From Ferrovibrio xuzhouensis (GTDB lineage: Bacteria; Pseudomonadota; Alphaproteobacteria; Ferrovibrionales; Ferrovibrionaceae): a stretch of DNA of 64,000 nucleotides. Below, in pieces: positions 7,919 through 16,355 of this stretch. Position 1 is the stretch's first letter. Each line of letters starts with the position of its first letter. Both the position numbers and the translations under genes were made by a program. Under the pieces are notes generated by a model. That model made no database searches and was not told the DNA's origin. It worked only from the letters and a program-made list of their open reading frames with translations. The stretch spans positions 372,001 to 436,000 of the forward strand of contig NZ_JBHRYJ010000001.1 in NCBI RefSeq assembly GCF_042648965.1, given 5' to 3'.

Positions 7919-9259
7919 ATGACGATCAGTGGTGCGATGCAGACCGCGATTACCGGCCTGAACGGCCAGTCGACCGCGATCAGCTATATTTCGGACAACG
8001 TCGCGAACGCGAATACGAACGGCTACAAGAAGGTCGAATCGCGCTTCCAGACGATCGTGACCCAGTCGAGCGCCCAGGCGAACACGCACTCGCCAGGCGG
8101 TGCGATCAACCAGCCCTTCTTCGCCAACAACACCCAGGGCTCGATCCAGCAGGTGTCATCCACCACCTCGATCGCGGTGGTCGGCGGCGGCTTCATCCCG
8201 GTCTCCAAGAAGAACGGCGAGAATGCCTCGACCGGCCTGCCCACCTTCGAGACCACCGGCTATTACACCCGCGTCGGCGACTTCAACCAGAATGTCGACG
8301 GCTACCTGGTGAACTCCTCGGGCTACTTCCTGCGCGGCTGGTCGGTCGACCCGACCACCAACGTGGTGGATACCTCGTCGACCCAGGAAGTGCGTGTCTC
8401 CAACCTGCTCGATGCACCGGTCGCCACCACGGTGGTCGACTATGCCGCCAACCTGCCCTCCAACGCCGTCGACCCGACGACCAGCGCCCTGCCGGCCACC
8501 CTGTCGACCAGTTCGATCCAGATCTTCGACTCGCTGGGCAACGCCCGCACGCTCGACCTGAACTGGACCCGCATCGGCACTAACACCTGGACGCTGCAGG
8601 TCGGCGCCACCGGCGCCACCGTGTCTTCGTTCGGCCCGGCAACGGTCAGCTTCGGCGGCACCGTCGGCGGCACCACGGTTTCGCCCGGCACCATTTCCGG
8701 CCTCACCACTGGCGGCGGCCTGACTGCCTCGGCGGCAGGCGCCATCGACGACGATGCCTCCTTCTCGTTCAACCTCGACTACGGCTCCGGCACGCAGGCC
8801 ATCCGGCTCGACCTCGGCTCCTTCGGCAACTCGATCGGCACCACGCAGTATGCCGGCGACACCCTGACCCTGAATGACTTCAGCCAGAACGGTGTGCCGC
8901 AGGGCAACTTCAAGAGCCTTGCCATCGACCAGGACGGCTTCGTTTCGGTGACCTTCGACAACGGCAACGTCAAGAAGTTCTACCAGATCCCGATGGTCAA
9001 GTTCCGCGATCCGACCGAGCTCGACCGCGTCAACGGCAATGCTTTCGTTGAAACCCCCGGATCCGGCGCGGCGGTGCTGGTGCAGTCAGGCTCCAGCGGT
9101 GCCGGCGACTATGTGTCGGCCGCAGTCGAAGGCTCCAACGTCGACATCGCGGAGGAATTCTCCAAGCTGATCGTCGCCCAGCGTATCTACTCGGCCAATG
9201 CCCGCATCATCACGGCATCCGACGATCTGCTGCAGGAGACGATCAACATCCGCCGCTAA
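7919..9259 (+). CDS. flgE: Flagellar hook protein FlgE
   Basis: The 446-residue product is a secreted axial flagellar protein that polymerises into the hook. The N-terminal rod/hook motif is present (TAITGLNGQSTAISYISDNVANANTNGYK split around residues 8-36), as is the C-terminal heptad region ending ANARIITASDDLLQETINIRR. The middle is rich in Thr, Ser, Gly and Ala, as in surface-exposed hook domains. The start follows a CCAGGAGACAG ribosome-binding site and a sigma-54 promoter. It precedes flgK and flgL, as in alphaproteobacterial hook operons. Confidence 0.9.
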   Translation: MTISGAMQTAITGLNGQSTAISYISDNVANANTNGYKKVESRFQTIVTQSSAQANTHSPGGAINQPFFANNTQGSIQQVSSTTSIAVVGGGFIPVSKKNGENASTGLPTFETTGYYTRVGDFNQNVDGYLVNSSGYFLRGWSVDPTTNVVDTSSTQEVRVSNLLDAPVATTVVDYAANLPSNAVDPTTSALPATLSTSSIQIFDSLGNARTLDLNWTRIGTNTWTLQVGATGATVSSFGPATVSFGGTVGGTTVSPGTISGLTTGGGLTASAAGAIDDDASFSFNLDYGSGTQAIRLDLGSFGNSIGTTQYAGDTLTLNDFSQNGVPQGNFKSLAIDQDGFVSVTFDNGNVKKFYQIPMVKFRDPTELDRVNGNAFVETPGSGAAVLVQSGSSGAGDYVSAAVEGSNVDIAEEFSKLIVAQRIYSANARIITASDDLLQETINIRR

Positions 9260-9267
9260 GTGATCTG

Positions 9268-9292
9268 CCGGCGACGCAGAACGCGTCGCCGG
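9268..9292 (+). other. Hairpin between flgE and flgK
   Basis: CCGGCGACGC (9268-9277), loop AGAAC, GCGTCGCCGG (9283-9292) form a perfect 10-bp stem starting 9 bp after the flgE stop. With no T-run it is more likely an mRNA-stabilising or partly attenuating element, which would suit the higher copy number of hook protein than of junction proteins. Confidence 0.5.
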
Positions 9293-9314
9293 TCACCTAA
9301 AAGGATCCTGTGCC

Positions 9315-10730
9315 ATGTCTCTCAGCGCCGCGCTTAATACTGCCGTCTTCGGCCTGCAGACCCTGCAGAACCAGACGCGGCTTGTCTCGGGCAACGTCTC
9401 GAACGCGCAGAATCCGAGCTACAGCCGCAAGGTTGCCGCGCTGACCACTCCGGCCAGCGACGGCTACCCCCAGGCCGCGCTGATTGCCAGCATCACCCGC
9501 GTGGTGGCACCCGAAGTGCAGGCCGACCTCTATGCCGCCGAGGCCGATTTCGGCCGCCTCGACAAGTCGCTCGATTATGCCAAGGGCCTGGCCGAGGCCC
9601 TTGATGCCACCACGACGACCGGCGACCAGCCGACCCTGCTGGCGATGATGACGCGTTTCGAAGATGCCTGGAAGCAGCTCGAAGCGACCCCGGAAGACGA
9701 CGCCACCAAGAACCTGCTGGTCCAGCGCGGCATCGAACTGACCACCGAAATCCGCCGCCTGAACGGCCTGCAGTCCACCCTGCAGACCCGCGGCCAGCAG
9801 AACATCCAGACCGACATCGACGCGATCAATGTGTCCGCCGTCCAGATCGCCAAGCTGAATGCGCAGATCGCCTCGCGTTCCGCCGGCGGCGGCGAGGTTG
9901 GCGACCTTGAGGATCTGCGCGACGCCGAAGTGACCAAGATCGCCGACAAGGTCGGTATCCGCACCATCATCAACGACCGCAATGAACTGTTCATCTACAC
10001 CGAAGGCGGCACCCAGCTGGTCGGCTCGGTGGCGCAGCAGCTGGTCTACACGGCCTCGACCAACACGATCACTGTGGCTGGCGGCACCGCATCGCTGAAC
10101 AACGGCTTTCTCGACGGCTCGATCCGCGCCTCGCTCGACTACCTGGACAACAGCACCACGGCATTGAACAACTCCGACCCGAACGTCGGCATGCTGCAGA
10201 AATTCTTCAACCAGCTCGACGCATTCGCCGCCAACCTGGTCACGGTCATCAACAATGCCTATGACGACCCGGCCACCGGCGCGGTGGAGCAGTTCTTCGC
10301 CACCCCGACCGCCAATGCCGAAGCCGGCGACATCGACGTGCTCGCCGCCCTGAAGACGACACCGACCAATGTCGACGAGACCCGCGCCGGCGCCGTCCAG
10401 CAGGCGATGCGCACCACGGCGCTGACCAGCACGCAGATCAACCGCGCCGCCGATCCGAACGGTCTTTCGATCAATAACGTCAATATCTTCGACCTGGCCA
10501 ACGGCGTGATGGCCTATCACGCCAAAACCGCAGCCGACAACGAGAGCGGCCGCGACACCGCCGAGCGGCAGCACAACGCGCTCGACCAGAAGTTCAAGAA
10601 TCTGACCGGCGTCAACATCGACGACGAACTGGCCCAGCTGCAGATCCTGCAGAACAACTATGCCGCCCTGGCCAATGTCATGAACACGGTAACACAGATG
10701 TTCGACCAGCTGGTCAACATCGGGAGGTAA
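9315..10730 (+). CDS. flgK: Flagellar hook-associated protein 1 (FlgK)
   Basis: A 471-residue junction protein between hook and filament. It starts with the axial-protein motif ALNTAVFGLQTLQNQTRLVS, followed by GNVSNAQNPSYSRK, which is characteristic of FlgK. It ends with the coiled heptad region GVNIDDELAQLQILQNNYAA and VTQMFDQLVNIGR. Helical and beta regions between them agree with the family. It is 55 bp after flgE and ends directly at the flgL start region. Confidence 0.92.
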   Translation: MSLSAALNTAVFGLQTLQNQTRLVSGNVSNAQNPSYSRKVAALTTPASDGYPQAALIASITRVVAPEVQADLYAAEADFGRLDKSLDYAKGLAEALDATTTTGDQPTLLAMMTRFEDAWKQLEATPEDDATKNLLVQRGIELTTEIRRLNGLQSTLQTRGQQNIQTDIDAINVSAVQIAKLNAQIASRSAGGGEVGDLEDLRDAEVTKIADKVGIRTIINDRNELFIYTEGGTQLVGSVAQQLVYTASTNTITVAGGTASLNNGFLDGSIRASLDYLDNSTTALNNSDPNVGMLQKFFNQLDAFAANLVTVINNAYDDPATGAVEQFFATPTANAEAGDIDVLAALKTTPTNVDETRAGAVQQAMRTTALTSTQINRAADPNGLSINNVNIFDLANGVMAYHAKTAADNESGRDTAERQHNALDQKFKNLTGVNIDDELAQLQILQNNYAALANVMNTVTQMFDQLVNIGR

Positions 10731-10733
10731 GTG

Positions 10734-11777
10734 ATGGTTTCGGTCACCGGTTCTTCACAGCTCGCCCAGCAGCTTCTGTTCACCCGGAACATCTCGCTGC
10801 TGACCCAGCAGCTGAACAAGCAGAACGAACAGCTCGGTTCCGGCCGCTATGCCGGTGGCCTGATCGGCGTGTCGCAGCGGGCGCTGGAACTCGGCGACCT
10901 CAAATCCCAGCTCGGCACGGTCGACAACTACGTCAAGGGCGTGCAGACTGCACAGAATCGCGTCGCCCTCTATGCTACCACCATCGAAAAGATCATCGAT
11001 ATCGCGACCGATGCGCAGGATATGATGATCAAGAACCGCGATCCGTTCTTTGCGCAGACTGCGGCGCCTCGCGTGCAGGTCGAAACCCTGCTCGACCAGG
11101 TCGGCAGCCTGATGCAAGTCAAGGATGGTGCGCGTTACCTGTTCGGCGGCACCGACTACACCGTCAATCCGATCAATGGCCAGCTCTCCCAGTTGCCGAC
11201 CGCCTATGCCGCCAACCTGGTGCCCGGCGCCGCCGGCTATCCGGTGCCCTTCGCGGCGGCGGCCACCGCCGGTGCCTATCCGCCGGCTCCCTATGCTGCG
11301 GCCACCGACTTTCTGCTCAGCAATACCGGCACGCTGGCCAACACCTACAACTATCAGGGCGTGCAGCTGTACTCCGACGACACCGAGCAGGTCTCTTACG
11401 GCGTGTCGGCGGCCGAAGGCGGCTTCCAGGAACTGGTCGATGCCCTGATGCGCTTCCGCGACGCCACCGCCGATGTCACCACCAATCCCAGCAACTACCA
11501 GGTGCGGGTCGACGATGCCCGGACGCAGCTTCTGACCGCAATCAACGACCTGAAGACCGTCGCCTCGCGCAACGGCTATGTGCAGCAGCAGCTGAAAGAG
11601 GTCCAGGACCGGCATGCCCATTCGCAGGATGTGCTGAAGACCCGCATCGGCTCGATCGAGAATGTCGACCAGGCTGCGGTTTCGGTGACCATCAAGAACC
11701 TGCAGAGCTCGCTGGAGGCCAGCTACGTGATCACCCGCGACACCCTGCAGCTGTCCCTGGTGAACTACCTCAAATAG
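10734..11777 (+). CDS. flgL: Flagellar hook-associated protein 3 (FlgL / flagellin-like)
   Basis: A 347-residue protein in the FlgL position. The N-terminal helix LLFTRNISLLTQQLNKQNEQ and the C-terminal helix AAVSVTIKNLQSSLEASYVI have the amphipathic coiled-coil pattern of flagellin-family proteins. The middle carries a low-complexity Ala/Pro/Tyr stretch (about 160-192). The ATG at 10734 is preferred over the GTG three bases earlier because it sits at proper distance from GGGAGG, inside the end of flgK. The similarity to flagellins is weak, so the exact name rests partly on gene order. Confidence 0.8.
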   Translation: MVSVTGSSQLAQQLLFTRNISLLTQQLNKQNEQLGSGRYAGGLIGVSQRALELGDLKSQLGTVDNYVKGVQTAQNRVALYATTIEKIIDIATDAQDMMIKNRDPFFAQTAAPRVQVETLLDQVGSLMQVKDGARYLFGGTDYTVNPINGQLSQLPTAYAANLVPGAAGYPVPFAAAATAGAYPPAPYAAATDFLLSNTGTLANTYNYQGVQLYSDDTEQVSYGVSAAEGGFQELVDALMRFRDATADVTTNPSNYQVRVDDARTQLLTAINDLKTVASRNGYVQQQLKEVQDRHAHSQDVLKTRIGSIENVDQAAVSVTIKNLQSSLEASYVITRDTLQLSLVNYLK

Positions 11778-11875
11778 CCGGTTTTCCACGCTGAATCGGA
11801 GCGCCGGCAGCAATCCGGCCGGTTGCGCTTCGCCGCGCATACCCTATATTCCGGGCCAAGGAGATCGGCCCGGCC

Positions 11876-13255
11876 ATGCAGATTCAGCTCTACAACACGC
11901 TGACCCGCCAGAAAGAGAATTTCGTCCCGCAGGATCCGCAGCGGGTGACAATGTATGTCTGCGGCCCGACCGTCTACAACTACGCCCATATCGGCAATGC
12001 GCGGCCCGTGGTCGTCTTCGACACGCTCTACCGGCTGCTGCAGCAGGCCTATCCGCAGGTCGTCTATGTCCGCAACGTCACCGACGTCGACGACAAGATC
12101 AATGCCGCCGCGAAGGCCGAGGGTGTGCCGATCGGCACCATCACCGAGCGCTATCACACTGTCTACAGCGACGACATGGCAGCACTTGGCGCCCTGCCGC
12201 CGGTGATCGAGCCGCGCGTGACCAGGCATATCCCCGCCATCGTCGCGATGATCGAGCGGCTGGTCGCCAGCGGCCATGCCTATCCGGCCGAGGGCCATGT
12301 GCTGTTCAGCGTGCCGTCCTTTGCCGAATACGGCCGGCTGTCGGGCCGCAGCCGCGACGACATGGTCGCCGGCGCCCGCGTCGAGGTGGCCCCCTACAAG
12401 CGCGACCCGGCCGATTTCGTGCTGTGGAAGCCTTCGCCGCCCGACCTGCCCGGCTGGGACAGCCCCTGGGGCCGCGGCCGGCCGGGCTGGCATATCGAAT
12501 GCTCGGCGATGATCGAACAGAATCTCGGTCCCGCCACCATCGACATCCATGGCGGCGGCCATGACCTGATCTTTCCGCACCACGAAAACGAGATCGCCCA
12601 GAGCACCTGCGCCCATGGCGGCCGGCTGTTCAGCCGCTACTGGATGCACAATGGCTTCGTCAACATCGAGTCCGAGAAGATGTCGAAGTCGATCGGCAAC
12701 GTGCTGCTGGTGCACGACCTGCTGAAGCAGGCGCCCGGCGAGGCGATCCGGCTGGCCCTGCTGTCGGCGCATTACCGCCAGCCGCTCGACTGGACCGCGG
12801 CCGGCCTGCGCGAGGCGAAGGCCCAGCTCGACCGGCTCTATCGCGCCCTCGATGGCCTGAAGGATGTCACGGCGGGCAGCGACACTGCCCCGGACGGCTT
12901 CGTCGCCGCGCTGGCCGACGACCTCAACACGCCGAAGGCGCTGGCCGAACTGCACCAGCTTGCCAGTGCCGCCAACAAGGCAACCGACCCGGCTGAACGC
13001 GCCCGCCTGAAGGGCCAGTTGCAGGCCGCCGGCCGGCTGCTCGGCCTGCTGCAGCAGGACCCGGCCGCCTGGCTGAAGGGCGACGTGGCCGCCGATGTCG
13101 ACGTGGCCGAAATCGAGGGGCTGATCGCGGCCCGCCGCGCCGCCCGCGCCCGCAAGGACTGGGTGGAATCCGACCGCATCCGCGATACGCTGGCGGCACG
13201 CGGCGTCCTGCTTGAGGACAAGGCCGGCGAAACCACCTGGCGCGTGGCGTCGTAA
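11876..13255 (+). CDS. cysS: Cysteine--tRNA ligase
   Basis: A 459-residue class I aminoacyl-tRNA synthetase. CGPTVYNYAHIGNARP holds the first zinc Cys and the HIGH-type signature. CSAMIE and HGGGHDLIFPHHENE carry the remaining zinc ligands. KMSKSIGN is the second ATP signature. The C-terminal anticodon domain ends with DRIRDTLAARGVLLED. Length is typical. It is followed 10 bp later by sufE on the same strand. Confidence 0.97.
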   Translation: MQIQLYNTLTRQKENFVPQDPQRVTMYVCGPTVYNYAHIGNARPVVVFDTLYRLLQQAYPQVVYVRNVTDVDDKINAAAKAEGVPIGTITERYHTVYSDDMAALGALPPVIEPRVTRHIPAIVAMIERLVASGHAYPAEGHVLFSVPSFAEYGRLSGRSRDDMVAGARVEVAPYKRDPADFVLWKPSPPDLPGWDSPWGRGRPGWHIECSAMIEQNLGPATIDIHGGGHDLIFPHHENEIAQSTCAHGGRLFSRYWMHNGFVNIESEKMSKSIGNVLLVHDLLKQAPGEAIRLALLSAHYRQPLDWTAAGLREAKAQLDRLYRALDGLKDVTAGSDTAPDGFVAALADDLNTPKALAELHQLASAANKATDPAERARLKGQLQAAGRLLGLLQQDPAAWLKGDVAADVDVAEIEGLIAARRAARARKDWVESDRIRDTLAARGVLLEDKAGETTWRVAS

Positions 13256-13265
13256 GGATCAGACC

Positions 13266-13691
13266 ATGAGCGAAAGCATCCAGGAAACCCAGCAGCAGAT
13301 CGTCGAGGATTTCGCGCTCTTCGATGACTGGATGGACCGTTACCGCTTCCTGATCGACCTCGGTCGCGCCCTGCCGCCCTATCCGGACGAGTTGCGCACC
13401 GACGACTGGCGGGTGAAGGGCTGCATCAACCGCGCCTGGCTGCATGGCGAGGCGCGCGACGGCCATGTCTATTACCAGGCCAGCAGCGAATCCGAGATCG
13501 TTGCCGGGCTGATCGCGCTGCTGCTGAAAGTCTATTCCGGCCGCACGGCGCAGGAGATTGTCGATACGCCGCCCGACTTCCTCGACAAGATCGGCGTGTG
13601 GGAAAACATCACCTCGAACCGGATCAACGGCCTGAACGGCATGATTGCGCTGATCCGCAACGTGGCAAAGGCCGAACTGAAGGCCGCCTAG
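13266..13691 (+). CDS. sufE: SufE family Fe-S cluster assembly protein
   Basis: A 141-residue SufE, the sulfur acceptor and activator of the SufS cysteine desulfurase. It begins with the helical IQETQQQIVEDFALFDDW, and the conserved VKGCINRAWL loop carries the sulfur-accepting Cys. It ends with NRINGLNGMIALIRNVAK, a family feature. The ATG at 13266 was chosen because the upstream part of the frame lies within the end of cysS. It is convergent with an IscU-like scaffold gene, so two Fe-S assembly genes face each other. Confidence 0.92.
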   Translation: MSESIQETQQQIVEDFALFDDWMDRYRFLIDLGRALPPYPDELRTDDWRVKGCINRAWLHGEARDGHVYYQASSESEIVAGLIALLLKVYSGRTAQEIVDTPPDFLDKIGVWENITSNRINGLNGMIALIRNVAKAELKAA

Positions 13692-13701
13692 GTCCCAGAT
13701 C

Positions 13702-14166
13702 TTAAGCGCTGGCCGACTGCCGGCCGGCCTCGATCTGGTCGATCGCCTTGACCACCGCCTCGAAGGGCAGCAGCACGGCATTGTGGCGCGCCTTGTGCTC
13801 GCGCACCGGGGTCAGCACCGCAAGATCGGCAAAGGCGCCGCCGGCGAAATCCGCACCCGGAGGCGGGCCGTCCTCCTTCAGCATCCGGCGCATGATGCCG
13901 ACCAGTTCACGCAGGGCAGCAGCATCCTGGCCGACCACATGCTGCCCCAGGATCGCGGCCGCCGCCTGGCCGAGCGCACAGGCGCGGACCTGCTGGCCGT
14001 AGCCGGCGACCCGGCCGTCCGGGCCGAGGCTGACATCCACGGTGATCCGGCTGCCGCACAGCGGACTGTGGTGCGTCACCGTCGCATCCGGCGCCGTCAG
14101 GCGCTCGGTCTGGCCGATATGTGCCGCAAAATTAAGGATTTTCTCGTTGTACAGGGCATTCAGCAT
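13702..14166 (-). CDS. IscU/SufU-like iron-sulfur cluster scaffold protein
   Basis: A 154-residue IscU-fold protein. Its first Cys is in HSPLCGSRI and the second in VRACALGQAAAAI, both at scaffold ligand positions. The third Cys of classical IscU is absent: the equivalent segment reads HKARHNAVLLPFEA. It may therefore be a divergent scaffold or sulfur-relay protein. The ATG at 14166 matches the family start (LNALYNEKILNFAAHI). It converges on sufE and diverges from hisI across 133 bp. Confidence 0.8.
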   Translation of the reverse strand: MLNALYNEKILNFAAHIGQTERLTAPDATVTHHSPLCGSRITVDVSLGPDGRVAGYGQQVRACALGQAAAAILGQHVVGQDAAALRELVGIMRRMLKEDGPPPGADFAGGAFADLAVLTPVREHKARHNAVLLPFEAVVKAIDQIEAGRQSASA

Positions 14167-14299
14167 GACAGCTCCGGCGGCTTGGCTTGAAGCAGGGGCC
14201 GCCCGACGATATATAACGGCCCATCTTTGAAGAGCAATCCGGCATCTTGCCGCCCGGTCCCGAATGTGACCGCGGCCCCGCCGGGACAGGAGCTGACCC

Positions 14300-14764
14300 G
14301 TGTTTTCCAAGCGCGTTTCCGTGGAACAGGTCGAGGAAGGCAGCGACCTGGCGCCGAAGTTCGACGCCGAAGGCCTGCTGCCCTGCGTGACCACCGATGC
14401 CGACAGCGGCGAGGTGCTGATGCTCGGCTACATGAATGCCGAGGCGCTGACCCGCACCATCGCGACCGGCGAGGCGCATTACTGGAGCCGTAGCCGCAAG
14501 GTGCTGTGGCACAAGGGCGCCACCTCGGGCCTGGTGCAGAAGGTGGTCGAGCTGCGCATCGACGACGACCAGGATGCCGTCTGGCTGCGCGTCAAGATCC
14601 CCGGCGATGCCTCCTGCCATGTCGGCTACCGGTCCTGCTTCTACCGCTCGGTGCCGACCGGCCAGCCGGCCGACCAGCCGGTGGCGCTGAAGTTCGAGGA
14701 AACCGAGAAGACCTTCGACCCCAAGGCGGTCTACGGCGACGCGCCGAACCCGACCATTCTCTGA
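14300..14764 (+). CDS. hisI: Phosphoribosyl-AMP cyclohydrolase
   Basis: A 154-residue HisI without a fused HisE domain. It opens the adenine ring of phosphoribosyl-AMP in histidine synthesis. Family motifs are GEVLMLGYMNAEAL, HYWSRSRKVLWHKGATSG, DQDAVWLRV, and DASCHVGYRSCFYR, the last bearing two zinc Cys residues. The ATG follows CCGGGACAGGAGCTGACCCGTG with an AGGAG ribosome-binding site. No other his genes lie nearby. Confidence 0.94.
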   Translation: MFSKRVSVEQVEEGSDLAPKFDAEGLLPCVTTDADSGEVLMLGYMNAEALTRTIATGEAHYWSRSRKVLWHKGATSGLVQKVVELRIDDDQDAVWLRVKIPGDASCHVGYRSCFYRSVPTGQPADQPVALKFEETEKTFDPKAVYGDAPNPTIL

Positions 14765-14920
14765 GCCGGCTGGCCGGGCGGCGGCCCCGTCCTGCCGGAT
14801 CGCGCCCTGAGGTTGCGCTTTGACAAGACTGGGTACAAGCAGGGTATAGTTTCGCGCAGGGGAGCATCAGGCCGGCATGGACAGCCGCCACCAACCATCG
14901 GTCGCCCCTCCGGGAGCCGC

Positions 14921-16351
14921 ATGACTCAACCGCCGCCAAAAACCTTCATGGGCAAGATCGGTGGCTACCTGTTCGGCGACGAGGAGGCGGCCCCGTCGCC
15001 GCATAAGCATCCGGCGACCGAACCTCCCAAGGGCGCGCAACGGGCGTCTGCGCTTCCCGAGAAGCTGCCAGCCGGCACGATGCAGCTGATCGGCCTCGGT
15101 GGTGTTAAACGGCAGCTGGGCGACAAATGGGGACAGCGGTCCGAGCAGATTATCGGCCTGGTAGAGGGCATATTCCGGCGCCGCCTTGATGCCACCGATG
15201 TCTTTTACAAGGTCGACGACGAAAACTATCTGATCCTGTTCACCCGGCTCGGCCGCCAGGAAGCGGCCTTCAAGGCCAAGGTCATTGCCGACGAGATCCA
15301 GAAGCTGGTCGTCGGTGAGTTGCCGGCGGGGCACGAGGTGATTGTCTCCTCGACCGTGGCGGAAGTGGATCGCAGCCTCGTGCTGCAGAAGGTCAACTCG
15401 CTGCAGGATCTTGTCGAGTATGTCCGGGCATCTGTGGCTGCCGACGATACCGAAGACGGCAACGTCACCTTTTTCCACCAGGGCGCCGAGGCCGATCCGG
15501 AAATCGTACAGCCGTCAGCGAAACCGACCGTCACCGGTGCCGGCCCCGATCTCGCAGACCTCGATCAATCGCTGGCCGGCCTGTTCCAGAAGAAGACCGT
15601 GGCCGCTTTCCTCAAGGAATGCCAGGCCGGCTTCTACCCGGCTTTCAGCATCAAACGGCGCAGCTTCGACGTTTATCATTCCGTGGTCACCCATACGCCG
15701 ACCGGGCGGCCCGCTCTGGAAATCGATGATCCGTTTCTCGAGAATCCAGCCGATCTGCCGTTCCAGCTCGACCGCTATACCCTGACCACCGGCCTGCTCG
15801 GCATCCACCGCATGCTGACCAGCGGACGCAAGGGCATCGCCATCATGTCGGTCAATTTCGACACCCTTGCCCAGTCGAAGCTGCGCGACGTTTACTTCGC
15901 CCGGCTGAAGGAAGTTCCGGCCGGCATCTCCAAATTCCTCGGCATGGCCATCCACAACATACCCGCCGGCACGCCGGCCAGCCGCGTCGCCGAGGTGATG
16001 GCCTATATCCAGCCGTTCTGCTCCACGCGGGTCCTGCATATCCCGCCGGACTTCCGCTTGATCGACATCTACGCCACCACCGGCTGCCACACCTTCTCGA
16101 CCTGGGTTCCCCAGGATGAGCCGGATATCGGCAAGCGGCTCAATATCCTGTCGAACTTTGCCAAGCGCGCCGGCCTGCATCGCATGGAATCCGTGCTCGC
16201 CTATGTTGCCACTTCCGACGACGTCTCGACGGCCATCGCGGCCGGCTTCGGCTTCGTCGAGGGCGACGCGGTTGCCCCCATCATCGACACCCCCGGTTTC
16301 GCCGACACGCTGAAGCCCAACCACATTCTCCGCCAGGTCGGCAGCAGCTGA
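14921..16351 (+). CDS. Degenerate GGDEF/EAL-like protein
   Basis: A 476-residue soluble protein I cannot match to a characterised family. Residues about 75-150 (VFYKVDDENYLILFTRL) resemble the second half of a GGDEF domain with no GG(D/E)EF signature. Residues about 310-470 resemble the back half of an EAL domain: GIAIMSVNFDTLAQSKL at the NLS position and VATSDDVSTAIAAGFGFVEGDAVAP at the VET...GYxxxQGY position. The EAL, DDFG and metal residues are missing. If the fold call is right, it binds a nucleotide or partner instead of making or breaking c-di-GMP. ATG 14921 is preferred to an earlier in-frame start at 14813. Confidence 0.55.
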   Translation: MTQPPPKTFMGKIGGYLFGDEEAAPSPHKHPATEPPKGAQRASALPEKLPAGTMQLIGLGGVKRQLGDKWGQRSEQIIGLVEGIFRRRLDATDVFYKVDDENYLILFTRLGRQEAAFKAKVIADEIQKLVVGELPAGHEVIVSSTVAEVDRSLVLQKVNSLQDLVEYVRASVAADDTEDGNVTFFHQGAEADPEIVQPSAKPTVTGAGPDLADLDQSLAGLFQKKTVAAFLKECQAGFYPAFSIKRRSFDVYHSVVTHTPTGRPALEIDDPFLENPADLPFQLDRYTLTTGLLGIHRMLTSGRKGIAIMSVNFDTLAQSKLRDVYFARLKEVPAGISKFLGMAIHNIPAGTPASRVAEVMAYIQPFCSTRVLHIPPDFRLIDIYATTGCHTFSTWVPQDEPDIGKRLNILSNFAKRAGLHRMESVLAYVATSDDVSTAIAAGFGFVEGDAVAPIIDTPGFADTLKPNHILRQVGSS

Positions 16352-16355
16352 ACCG

